Assembly: GCA_009889515.1 (NCBI GenBank)
Contig: WUQR01000139.1
Coordinates: 868,001-932,000, forward strand
Source: Nitrososphaerota archaeon
Lineage (GTDB): Archaea > Thermoproteota > Nitrososphaeria_A > Caldarchaeales > Calditenuaceae
DNA: 64,000 nucleotides
Reading direction: 5' to 3'
Every line of letters starts with the position of its first letter. The stretch's first letter is position 1. The position numbers and the translations under genes are program-made. The notes under the pieces were generated by a model that did not search any database, was not told the DNA's origin, and saw nothing but the letters and a program-made list of their open reading frames with translations. Positions 16,826 to 24,036 of the stretch are shown here, piece by piece.

Positions 16826-17620
16826 TTGTATGTTATAGTAGTGTATAGAAGAGACAAGGTGGGGGCTGAGAGCAAGGCGGCCGAGCTAAGAAAAATACTC
16901 CAAGAACATGGCTGCGAATATGATCTCTACGAGGCGGAGGGTATGAAGGGGGTGGGGCCCCTGAGCTGCGACTTCCTAATAGTACTCGGGGGAGACGGCA
17001 CTATACTCTCCTCGATCCACTCGCTTGAGGATCCCGAGACCCCCGTGCTCGCAATATCCTATGGGAGGGGGGGCTATCTCGCCGACGTCACGCCGGCAGA
17101 GGCCGATCACGCCGTGAAGTCCCTGCTCGTGGGAAACTACAAGCTGGATAGGTTCATGAGACTTGACATATCAATCGATGGCGAACTCGTATCAGACGTG
17201 GTAAACGAGGCATACATCTCAAACTCCTCGCCCGGCAAGGTGGTTGAGTTTGACCTAGAGGTTGAGAGGCTCAGACTCCAAAACATAGTCGCGGACGGCA
17301 TGGTCTTCTCAACACCCGTAGGATCCACAGGCTACAACACATCCCTAGGAGGACCGCTCGTAGACGAAGAGCTGGAACTAATAATCGCCACACCCGTCGC
17401 CCCAATCACCAACATCAGGCCAATGGTCTTCTCAGCCCACAGGATGATATTCATGAGGGGGAAGAGAGGCCCCTTCTGTGTGGTGATTGACGGACTAATC
17501 AGGCGCGAGTTTGAAAGCGGCGAGATAACGGTTACAAAGTCCCGCTACAGCACCGTACTTGTCAGGACGTCAGGGGTCTCACTCCTTGAAAAGAGGATCA
17601 GGAGGAGGCTCGGACTCTAA
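16826..17620 (+). CDS. nadK: NAD kinase
   Basis: Phosphorylates NAD(H) to NADP(H). The 264-residue protein has the GGDG motif (IVLGGDGTILSSIHS, about residues 52-66), NEAYI at the adenine site, and TPVGSTGYNTSLGGPLV, the second conserved glycine loop. The start is TTG at 16826 after the purine-rich GGGGAGGAG, with unusually tight spacing; a nearby out-of-frame ATG is ignored. The 3' end overlaps the PIN-domain gene, so the two are translationally coupled. Confidence 0.95.
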   Translation: MYVIVVYRRDKVGAESKAAELRKILQEHGCEYDLYEAEGMKGVGPLSCDFLIVLGGDGTILSSIHSLEDPETPVLAISYGRGGYLADVTPAEADHAVKSLLVGNYKLDRFMRLDISIDGELVSDVVNEAYISNSSPGKVVEFDLEVERLRLQNIVADGMVFSTPVGSTGYNTSLGGPLVDEELELIIATPVAPITNIRPMVFSAHRMIFMRGKRGPFCVVIDGLIRREFESGEITVTKSRYSTVLVRTSGVSLLEKRIRRRLGL

Positions 17621-18002
17621 GAGAGCCTACGTCCTAGACACTGCAGCCCTCATACTGGGCTTCAGAGGAGGAGCAAACCTCTACACCACAGACCTAGCCA
17701 TCAAGGAGGTGGTTTACGGAGAGATACAGGTAGCCCGGCTGGAAGCCATGCTGGCCGCAGGCATCATCAAAACAATACAACCCTCCACCGAAGCCCTAAC
17801 AGCCGCAAAGGAAATAGCCCGAAAGAAAGGCTACGAAATATCAGAAACAGACGAGTCGATACTCGCAACAGCCCTAGACCTAGCAAAAAACTTCGAAGAA
17901 GTATACGTCGTCACTGACGACTATGCAATACAGAGCCTCGCCAAGAGTCTAGGACTCAAATTCATACCACTAAAACTACCAGGAATACGTAAGAGATCGT
18001 GA
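17586..18002 (+). CDS. Nob1-type PIN-domain ribonuclease, no zinc ribbon
   Basis: A PIN-domain protein (about 120-138 residues depending on start) resembling Nob1, the endonuclease that matures the 3' end of 16S rRNA. The acidic residues are in place: YVLDTAALI, AIKEVVYGE, SETDESILATALDL and YVVTDDYAIQSLAK; the last is characteristic of Nob1. The usual C-terminal zinc ribbon is absent: the protein ends in LKLPGIRKRS. The start lies inside nadK; TTG at 17586 or 17559 are the in-frame options, and the conserved part begins near 17624. It may be a Nob1 whose ribbon is lost or encoded elsewhere. Confidence 0.8.
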   Translation: MKRGSGGGSDSKRAYVLDTAALILGFRGGANLYTTDLAIKEVVYGEIQVARLEAMLAAGIIKTIQPSTEALTAAKEIARKKGYEISETDESILATALDLAKNFEEVYVVTDDYAIQSLAKSLGLKFIPLKLPGIRKRS

Positions 18003-18077
18003 TCCCTAATCGTCGTCTAGTGGATCCTCTGATTTAGTCGCATACACTTTTCCCATGAGTCTTCGCCCGGAACAAAT

Positions 18078-18983
18078 CTATATTCGTGGTACTACCAGCT
18101 CCACCAGATTGTCGTCAGAGTCCCTCACAGTGTAGCCGACGAAGCCCTCTAGGCTGTTCACCAACCCATCATTAACGGCGACACCATTCTCCACCAGCCG
18201 AGCCCTCACTTCGCGGAGCCGGTCAGAGCTGCCAAGGTTTATGGCAAAGCTCTCCAGCTTTACATGCTCTTCCGAGGGTGGCGGCGCGTCCACGCCTGCC
18301 CAGGTGTTGGCACCTATGTGGTGATGATAGCCTCCGTATGACATGAAGATGGCTGTGCCGCCCAGCCTAAACGTTATGTCAAAGCCCAGTAGTCTATGGT
18401 AAAACTTCTCAGCCCTCTCAAGCCGCGAGACGTGTAAGTGTATGTGACCCACTTTGGTGCCTGGTGGAGCCTTCCAGTCCTCTGAAAGGGCTACCTTCCT
18501 GCCCTCACCCCTCAACTCGCCTAGCAGCGAGTCTATGTTGAGCGGTAGCGTAGCCATGCGTATGAACCCGCCATGCCCCCGTCCCCAACCTGTGGAGGGC
18601 CTATCGGCATAGACCTCAATACCATGGCCGTCGGGGTCCCGGAGGTAGAGTGCCTCACTCACCAGATGGTCTGAGGCGCCATCAATCTCCCAATACTCTG
18701 CAAGCCTCAAAAACACTCTAGCAAGCTCCAGCCTAGAGGGCATGCGGATAGCGAAGTGGTAGAGTCCACGCCTGTCCTCTGGCTTAGGCAGAGCGCCCCT
18801 CTTCTCCCTTAGTATCAGGAGCGGCGGACCACCTGTGACCCCCAGCACAGCCCTCTCACCCAGCCATGAAAGAACAGAGAGCCCCAAGACCCTAGTATAA
18901 AATTGCAGGGACTTGCCGATGTCTGACACGGTTATAAAAACCCACTGAATAACTGCCTTATCACCGGCCCTAGAAGTAGACAA
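18078..18983 (-). CDS. Two-domain VOC-fold dioxygenase (catechol 2,3-dioxygenase-like)
   Basis: A 301-residue protein with two vicinal-oxygen-chelate modules: residues about 10-125 (VFITVSDIGKSLQFYTRVLG to DPDGHGIEVYAD) and 170-300 (KVGHIHLHVSRLERAEKFYH to VRDSDDNLVELV). His and Glu metal positions (HIHLHV, GYHHHIGANTW, DDNLVELV) fit a CatE-type extradiol dioxygenase. Ring cleavage is plausible but the substrate is unknown. The start at 18983 is preceded on the minus strand by an A/T-rich TTTTTATAC element. No aromatic-degradation cluster surrounds it. Confidence 0.83.
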   Translation of the reverse strand: MSTSRAGDKAVIQWVFITVSDIGKSLQFYTRVLGLSVLSWLGERAVLGVTGGPPLLILREKRGALPKPEDRRGLYHFAIRMPSRLELARVFLRLAEYWEIDGASDHLVSEALYLRDPDGHGIEVYADRPSTGWGRGHGGFIRMATLPLNIDSLLGELRGEGRKVALSEDWKAPPGTKVGHIHLHVSRLERAEKFYHRLLGFDITFRLGGTAIFMSYGGYHHHIGANTWAGVDAPPPSEEHVKLESFAINLGSSDRLREVRARLVENGVAVNDGLVNSLEGFVGYTVRDSDDNLVELVVPRI

Positions 18984-19085
18984 CCAAGAGACAACGCTTC
19001 ACCATGTATAAAAAGTTGACGAACCATCACGACGAAGATGAGTACCGGTATACCAATCGGTCCGTTGAGCCCGTCTCCTCTAGTG

Positions 19086-19571
19086 TCATGAGGGTTTTGG
19101 CAGTTGCTTCTCCTGCTCCCGTCTGAAGACGGTCTTGGCTGTCATTGCTCCTCCGATGATGATCAGTACGGTGAGCGTTATTGCAGCAGGTATGTAAGTG
19201 AGGTATGCTATCGATATATGTATAACCATGTAGAGTATGCCGTAGCCGACGGCTATGAGAAGCACGGTGGCCCAAGCCCACCTCTCACCCCTCCTCACAG
19301 CGTTCCACGTCATGGAGGCGCTAGCTACACCCAACAGGATGAAACCTATTATCGACTCCTTATTCTCGTGCCAGACCCAATCAGCCACTTTAGGATTTTG
19401 CATCCTTACGTTTTGCAGGGAAGCTTGCATGAAGGGTTCTGCACCAGGGTCTAGAGTCGGAATAGCTATGACGATCCCCAGACCTATCGCTGCCAACGAG
19501 GCTACGAACATAAGCACCCAGCCAATCTTGAAGGCTGTGCTCTGCCGGGCCATTTGACCGGCCTCATTCAT
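19086..19571 (-). CDS. Four-helix membrane protein of unknown function
   Basis: A protein of about 161 residues with four hydrophobic segments: near residues 15-35 (IGWVLMFVASLAAIGLGIVIA), 75-95 (IIGFILLGVASASMTW), 105-125 (ATVLLIAVGYGILYMVI) and 128-150 (YIPAAITLTVLIIIGGAM). A polar extracellular-like loop (about 36-72) contains VADWVWHENKES. The ATG at 19571 is preferred over 19616 because a TATA box (ATTTTATAC on the minus strand, about 19595-19603) places transcription just before it. I do not recognise the family. Confidence 0.7.
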   Translation of the reverse strand: MNEAGQMARQSTAFKIGWVLMFVASLAAIGLGIVIAIPTLDPGAEPFMQASLQNVRMQNPKVADWVWHENKESIIGFILLGVASASMTWNAVRRGERWAWATVLLIAVGYGILYMVIHISIAYLTYIPAAITLTVLIIIGGAMTAKTVFRREQEKQLPKPS

Positions 19572-19684
19572 CGCGACAATGTGTGTGAAGCTGTATAAAA
19601 TAATGGCGACATGCAATCGCTGGTTGTTGTGACATAACTCTTATAAACAGCCGGTAGTCAGTAGCGAGGAGGTGTTTGTTGTTC

Positions 19685-20038
19685 ATGAAGCTCGACTATA
19701 TAACACTCATGGTAGAAGATATGGCCAAGTCTCGAGAGTTCTATCGAGATAAGCTTGGATTACCGGTCAAGGAGGATCACGGCCTTGACTGGTGCTCTTT
19801 TGAGACAGGAGGTACAACTCTAGCGTTGCATCCCGCTAGGGAAGGCGGTGCAAAGCCGCATCATCGCTTCGAGCTGTTCTTCAGCGTCGATGATATAGAC
19901 AGAGAGTATGAGCAGTTGAAAGCAAAAGGTGTAAAGTTCACAGACAAACCTGTAGACCAGCCCTACGGTTGGCGTACAGCACACTGCACCGACCCTGAAG
20001 GCAATGTAATAGAGATAGGCAGCCCCGTGAAGAGATAA
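19685..20038 (+). CDS. Single-domain VOC/glyoxalase-like protein
   Basis: A protein of about 117 residues, one vicinal-oxygen-chelate domain: MKLDYITLMVEDMAKSREFY at the N-terminus, LFFSVDDIDREYEQL in the middle and HCTDPEGNVIEIGSP at the end. Metal-ligand positions are partly present. Possible roles include glyoxalase, epimerase or resistance protein; none can be chosen from sequence. The ATG at 19685 follows AGGAGGTG by about 9 bases, a strong ribosome-binding site, so the upstream TTG reading is not needed. Confidence 0.8.
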   Translation: MKLDYITLMVEDMAKSREFYRDKLGLPVKEDHGLDWCSFETGGTTLALHPAREGGAKPHHRFELFFSVDDIDREYEQLKAKGVKFTDKPVDQPYGWRTAHCTDPEGNVIEIGSPVKR

Positions 20039-20133
20039 CCCCTATATTTGAAAACATTTTTCAAACACATTTACCTATTCTATTACTGAGACGATAGCAA
20101 TAAGTTTCTAAAATCTTCAAGGTTATCATTAGG

Positions 20134-20199
20134 TTATGCAATCAGAGTATCAAAGGCACATGGGAGGCCAGCGTCGATATGAAGCTTGACAAAAACTAA
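20134..20199 (+). pseudogene. Short decayed fragment related to the 21242 gene
   Basis: In the otherwise empty stretch between 20039 and 20260, one frame reads SIKGTWEASVDMKLDKN and then stops. This resembles the N-terminal part of the protein at 21242-21700 (LEGKWEAKAHMQMGDKSY): G-x-W-E-A, then an Ala or Ser, then alternating hydrophobics, a D-K pair, in the same spacing. No start codon context or continuation is visible, so I read it as a remnant of a paralogous copy. The similarity is short and could be chance. Confidence 0.35.
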
Positions 20200-20260
20200 T
20201 ACTTATTACTCCACAAATTCGCAATAATCGACAACTCAACCATCATAACAGGCATGCTTA

Positions 20261-21022
20261 TTATTGCAATGCCCATGAAGGCTTTCTTTTCTCCACAAAC
20301 GCCCTCATACCTTCAACGGCCTCGTCGGACACGGCCATAGAGGAGAGCTCTCTCAAGGCTTCTCGGATGTTCTGAGACCTACTCCTAGCAAGCCACCTCC
20401 GCATGAATTTTACAGCCCCAGGCCCGTTGAGGGATATCTTTCCAGCTACTTCGACGACCTTGTCCCTCACAGCCTCTTTGGGAACCACGTAGTCGACCAG
20501 CCCTATCGAAAGGGCTTCACGCGCATCTATGGCTTCACCTGTAAAGACAAGCCTCGAGATTCTTCGCAAGCCGAGAACATACCCGCCTACTGCGAGAGCT
20601 ATGGGAGGTATTAGCCCAAGCCTAGCCTCGGGCAGCGCAAACACGGCGTCTTCGGAGGCAACAACCACGTCTGCCAAAAGCAACAGCTCGCATCCACCAC
20701 CGTAAGCCAGGCCGTTGACACCGGCTATGACGGGCTTCTCCAACTCCAGCAGGGCTTCCAATGTCTTTTGAATCCTGCTAAAAAACTCTACAGACCTCTC
20801 CAAGTCCCCCAGAGACGCCATTTCGTATACGTCATCACCCGCTGAGAAAGCCCTCCCAACACCGGTGAACGCCACAGCCCTTGAGCCGTCCAAGCTTAAA
20901 CTCGACACGACCTCATGAAGCTCTTTCCACATCTCCCCGTTTAAGGCATTAAGCTTCTCAGGCCTGTTGAAGACAACCCAAGTCACTAAACCCTCGCGCG
21001 AAACCTGTAAATACCGATGCAT
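20261..21022 (-). CDS. Enoyl-CoA hydratase/isomerase family protein
   Basis: A 253-residue crotonase-fold enzyme. The oxyanion-hole segments are FTGVGRAFSAGDDVYEMAS (about residues 52-70) and VIAGVNGLAYGGGCELLLLAD (about 98-118); the Glu of ALPEARLGL fits the catalytic Glu position. It hydrates enoyl-CoA or does a related reaction in fatty-acid or amino-acid carbon turnover. A TATA-like GATTATTTACC precedes the ATG on the minus strand by about 30 bases. It stands alone, without neighbouring beta-oxidation genes. Confidence 0.9.
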   Translation of the reverse strand: MHRYLQVSREGLVTWVVFNRPEKLNALNGEMWKELHEVVSSLSLDGSRAVAFTGVGRAFSAGDDVYEMASLGDLERSVEFFSRIQKTLEALLELEKPVIAGVNGLAYGGGCELLLLADVVVASEDAVFALPEARLGLIPPIALAVGGYVLGLRRISRLVFTGEAIDAREALSIGLVDYVVPKEAVRDKVVEVAGKISLNGPGAVKFMRRWLARSRSQNIREALRELSSMAVSDEAVEGMRAFVEKRKPSWALQ

Positions 21023-21241
21023 ATCTTCTGTGTGAAGCAGCGGTAAATAATCGTTTATGGGCTACACAACAGATATCAAAAAACCCTCCTTTAGAACTCT
21101 GCGAATTTGCGTCGATGCCATTATTTCAGTCCATATTTAAATAATGCGAGTATTTTATATAGCATGAGGGCTGGCTCCCCCTCACCATCAGCGTCCCTAG
21201 AACAAACTTATATTCCACAGAGTAAACTAATGGGGGAAACA

Positions 21242-21700
21242 ATGGATATATTGCCTGAAATCCTAAACAAAGTTCTTACGCTTGAAGGTAAATGGGAAGC
21301 TAAAGCACACATGCAGATGGGTGACAAATCTTATAATTTTAAGTATTTTATGAATTTCCGGAAAATAGCTGACGGTAATGGTCTTTACATGGAGGAAAAT
21401 GCAGAAATTCCGGGCGTTATGAGACTTGATGGAGGGAACATCATAGGATACGATCCCTTCGACGGAAAGCTTCACTGGTTCTCAGTAGATAATCTTGGCA
21501 CCACACATGATCACATAGCAGAGTTAGTAGAGGAGAATCACATACAACTTATTCATGAGAGCGAGCGTGAAGGAAAAAAGTTCAGAGAAAATATCGATAT
21601 CAAATGGATAAGTGACAAAGAAGTTTTTATTAAATTGGTAGCTACGCTCAACGATAACGTGGAATATATACTAGAGGGAACATTTATCCGGAAAAGCTGA
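21242..21700 (+). CDS. Uncharacterised small beta-barrel-like protein (DUF1579-like)
   Basis: A protein of about 152 residues with alternating beta-strand-like segments: LEGKWEAKAHMQMGDKSYNF, GLYMEENAEIPGVM, GGNIIGYDPFDGKLHWFSVD, ending KLVATLNDNVEYILEG. The pattern (GKWE start, then GYDPFDGKLHWFSVD) resembles lipocalin-like proteins of the DUF1579 kind; function unknown. An upstream open frame to 21107 exists, but a TATA-like ACTTATATTC at about 21206-21215 and a GGGGGA just before make ATG 21242 the best start. Codons are more AT-rich than in the flanks, marking the beginning of the accessory island. Confidence 0.7.
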   Translation: MDILPEILNKVLTLEGKWEAKAHMQMGDKSYNFKYFMNFRKIADGNGLYMEENAEIPGVMRLDGGNIIGYDPFDGKLHWFSVDNLGTTHDHIAELVEENHIQLIHESEREGKKFRENIDIKWISDKEVFIKLVATLNDNVEYILEGTFIRKS

Positions 21701-21842
21701 AGGTAATAATTCGTTCAAGTAAGCTGCACAGCCCCTATTTCTTCCTCACCTATGAAAGTAAGCCAAACTGTGTAAGTCTTACCTATATTTTTTTGTAGAA
21801 GTTCGTCAAAGGACTATAATATTTTTGGATTTCTAAATTGCA

Positions 21843-21868
21843 CGCCAGAGGTGGAATTTGAACCCACC
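21843..21868 (-). other. tRNA 3'-end-like remnant at island edge
   Basis: On the minus strand this reads as a tRNA T-arm plus acceptor 3' strand: a five-base stem GTGGG, loop TTCAAAT, stem TCCAC, then CTCTGGC and a discriminator-like G. Only one change (a G-U pair at the T-stem top) separates it from a canonical archaeal 3' end. The upstream sequence, despite a GCCAGAG at the right distance (21909-21915), lacks a foldable anticodon arm. I read it as an attachment-site-type remnant at the left border of the AT-rich island. Confidence 0.45.
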
Positions 21869-21915
21869 AATCCAGACATCCTACTCTTCATAATTCCACG
21901 AATGATTACTCTGGC
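21844..21915. repeat. Interrupted inverted repeat overlapping the nuclease gene end
   Basis: Two arm pairs are perfect: GCCAGAG at 21844-21850 with CTCTGGC at 21909-21915, and GTGGAATT at 21851-21858 with AATTCCAC at 21892-21899. The left arms are contiguous (15 bases) and the right arms are split by 9 bases. The right part lies in the last codons and stop of the nuclease gene on the minus strand. It could act as a terminator hairpin or be an inverted duplication of the tRNA-like end. Confidence 0.5.
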
Positions 21916-22960
21916 TCGTTTTCTTGACCTTCAAATATCTCCTCTCGTAAGGATATTGTCTTCTCTTTTAGGGGTGATTGGTCGTCTAGGTCGTCTATCC
22001 AGCAGACAATGTAGTCGCAACCGTCGGGGTCGTGTCCGTGCTGTATGAAGGATGATGATTTATACTCAAACTCTATTCGGCAATAGTCACCCTCTTCGTC
22101 AAGGGCAATCATATCTGGAAAAGACTGCTGAACCTTAATTATGTATGGAAATCCTAGCTCTCTGTGATACATGCCAAATAGGAGAACTACACCGAGCTCA
22201 TTGACGGGCTCATAAAGCATGGGAACTTTAGATAAAGGTGAGGGGCTTTCAACCGACTTACGACTTATTATCGGCCTAGGTGATGGAATGAACTCGCCCA
22301 GAAGCCTCGCAATAGCACAAGTATCCCATTCATAGTCGCGCGTCAATACACTCTGGACAGAGTCGATCAATATTTCATTATATATCTCGAATTTTTTGCC
22401 CACCGTGAGGTTTTCAAGTTTCTCATTAAATCTTCTCTGCGCCTCAATTTCGGCTTTATCTCTCAGCCCAAGGCCATTAAGTTGGTTTTCTAACAGTTCG
22501 GTCTTAAAAGTGGGTAGCAGTTTTTCTGGATAATAGACGAATAGCTTTTTTTGACACAATGTTTGTCACCTCCCCAGCCTTTGAGCTGGCTCCACCGCTC
22601 ATCATCAATCCTTTCATGAATAGATTTAGAGTCGTCAACAACTAGTTTTAACAGTTGTTTAAATATGTCTATTTTACTACACGCCTCGCGCCACGGTTTA
22701 TCACCATGTATGGCTATAGTTCCAACGCGTCTCAAATAGAATTCAAAGAAATAGAAGAACCACTCGCGCGATTTTCCCGGATTATACAACTTTTCAGGAG
22801 TTAACTCGTCTATAAGTGAGGGATTCTTCCTGAAGGGGAAACGCTCAATAAACTCTCTCAAGACCCTCCTATCTTTTTCAACTTCCTCTCTAAACTGAGG
22901 CGAGTCAAGCAGCCGCCTCGCAAATTCCAACAAAGAGCTCTTTATCTCAGATTTTATCAT
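21906..22960 (-). pseudogene. PD-(D/E)XK nuclease-like gene split by a frame break
   Basis: Two minus-strand frames, 22960-22490 (156 residues) and 22559-21906 (217 residues), encode successive parts of one protein of about 350 residues. The junction is a run of seven A on the coding strand (22546-22552). A single extra A, or a -1 ribosomal slip, would join ...GGDKHCVKK to LFVYYPEKLL. The C-terminal part has a nuclease core: NELGVVLLFG, then PD (residues 148-149 of the second frame) and E165-Y-K167 in RIEFEYKSSSF, followed by HGHDPDGCDYIVCW. The first part is helical with no recognised motif. Its place beside a Type III-like restriction system suggests a defence role. It may be a sequencing error, a true pseudogene or programmed frameshifting. 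Confidence 0.68.
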
Positions 22961-23094
22961 CTCAGATGAGCTAAGCGATTATGGCTTAAAAGCGTTTCGG
23001 ATGCATGAAAAACTAGTATCTCGGTTATCTACCCATCTCCTTCCACTACCTATTGATACGCTGCATATAAGGAATAGGGGATTAAACTGAACCT

Positions 23095-23448
23095 TCACAC
23101 TTTCCAAACGCCATCTGGTATCAGGTCCTCTTCTCTAACCCTACCATTGTATATGTAGACGGATGCCTTTAAGGTGCTTCCGTCATCCATGAATACTTCT
23201 ATAACCTTCCTTATGAATAGACTTTCTTCGCGCTTGTCCCGATTAAAACCTTCATACTCATCTAACCGCGGCAGAACTTCATCCATGTTTGAGATCTCAT
23301 ATACGTCACCGTATACGAAGCCCACATCGTCCTCAACGGCCCCAGGATACTCACCCAAATTATATAGTTTCCCCCGGACCCTACCACTCCCAACATACCT
23401 TGCCTCCTTGCCGGCCACCAACCTTGAAAGGATATCCCTCATCTTCAA
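23095..23448 (-). CDS. Gamma-glutamylcyclotransferase-fold (AIG2-like) protein
   Basis: A 117-residue protein with features of the GGCT/AIG2 fold: ARYVGSGRVRGKLYNLGEYPGAV (about residues 16-38), GDVYEISNMDEVLPRLDEYEGF (about 47-68) with the conserved acidic region, and ASVYIYNGR near the end. The family includes gamma-glutamyl(amine) cyclotransferases; many members are of unknown role. It lies between the broken nuclease gene and a broken small gene on the same strand, within the AT-rich island. Confidence 0.75.
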   Translation of the reverse strand: MKMRDILSRLVAGKEARYVGSGRVRGKLYNLGEYPGAVEDDVGFVYGDVYEISNMDEVLPRLDEYEGFNRDKREESLFIRKVIEVFMDDGSTLKASVYIYNGRVREEDLIPDGVWKV

Positions 23449-23474
23449 CGCACCGTATACAAATATTTTATCAA

Positions 23475-23772
23475 CTAGAAGAAATTTAGATAGTCTGTAA
23501 ATTCCGTAAGAAGCCTATATTCTTCGTCAGTCAGCATTTCTCCTCTTACTTCCTTCTGAATTATCCGTTCAATCATGCTCGTCACCTCTTCAGAGCCCGT
23601 TTGCTCTCTGATGTTCATCAAGTGGAGCTTCACATAGAAGTCGTGATAGAGAGTTGAGCCACCAAGCCTTTCTATAGGTAATTGAGCGCCTATATTGAAA
23701 TAGCCCAATCTTAGCCGTCAATAATCCACCGAAAACAGTAGCTCCAAACAACATTTCATGCAACTCAACCAT
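23475..23772 (-). pseudogene. Small island gene, apparently frame-shifted
   Basis: Two overlapping minus-strand frames look like halves of one gene of about 98 residues. The first (from 23772) begins MVELHEMLFGATVFGGLLTA with an A-rich TATA region upstream. The second (23708-23475) reads GSTLYHDFYVKLHLMNIREQ and ends in a helical, acidic tail (ERIIQKEVRGEMLTDEEYRL). Joining them in the 23680-23708 overlap gives one continuous protein, but I cannot name the exact break. The second frame could also be an independent 77-residue gene. No family recognised. Confidence 0.45.
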
Positions 23773-23813
23773 TCAAACCATCCTCTCGCAACTAAATCCC
23801 TCTGCCAAAGCAA

Positions 23814-23823
23814 AAATATATAA
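23814..23823 (+). promoter_or_regulatory. TATA box of the restriction-modification operon
   Basis: AAATATATAA lies about 30 bases before the ATG at 23851 in an A-rich context. It is the only strong promoter-like element before mod and res, so the small ORF, mod and res probably form one transcript starting here. Confidence 0.6.
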
Positions 23824-23850
23824 CCCAAAAGGCGCATACTAGTAATAAAC

Positions 23851-24036
23851 ATGACAAATGGGAAGGGTCAAATACATGGTATGCCAAGGTTATTAAGGAA
23901 AGGCAGGCTGATAAAGAGCCTTATAATTAAGGTAATAATTCTCCCAAATTATGTAAAGCGAGGTATTTCTGAAAGAGTGGCGCAATTAGGAATCTATTTT
24001 AACGGAATTAGAGTTGGAGGTGTGGGTAATGAGTAA
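23851..24036 (+). CDS. Small basic protein ORF overlapping mod
   Basis: A 61-residue ORF, leaderless behind the TATA box at 23814. Its stop overlaps the mod start (ATGAGTAA), the arrangement of translational coupling. The product is basic (GMPRLLRKGRLIKSLIIKV) with a possible short helix pair (KRGISERVAQLGIYFNG) that could be a degenerate DNA-binding helix. A control protein for the restriction system is possible but unproven; the ORF may also be a non-coding leader. Confidence 0.45.
   Translation: MTNGKGQIHGMPRLLRKGRLIKSLIIKVIILPNYVKRGISERVAQLGIYFNGIRVGGVGNE

Noticed and set aside
21843-21915. A complete 73-base tRNA gene on the minus strand
   Set aside because: Acceptor arms pair perfectly at the right distance and the T-arm is good, but no anticodon stem-loop with U33 can be folded, the D-arm is off by one, and the 5' acceptor is part of the end of a coding frame. 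Kept only as a tRNA-like remnant.
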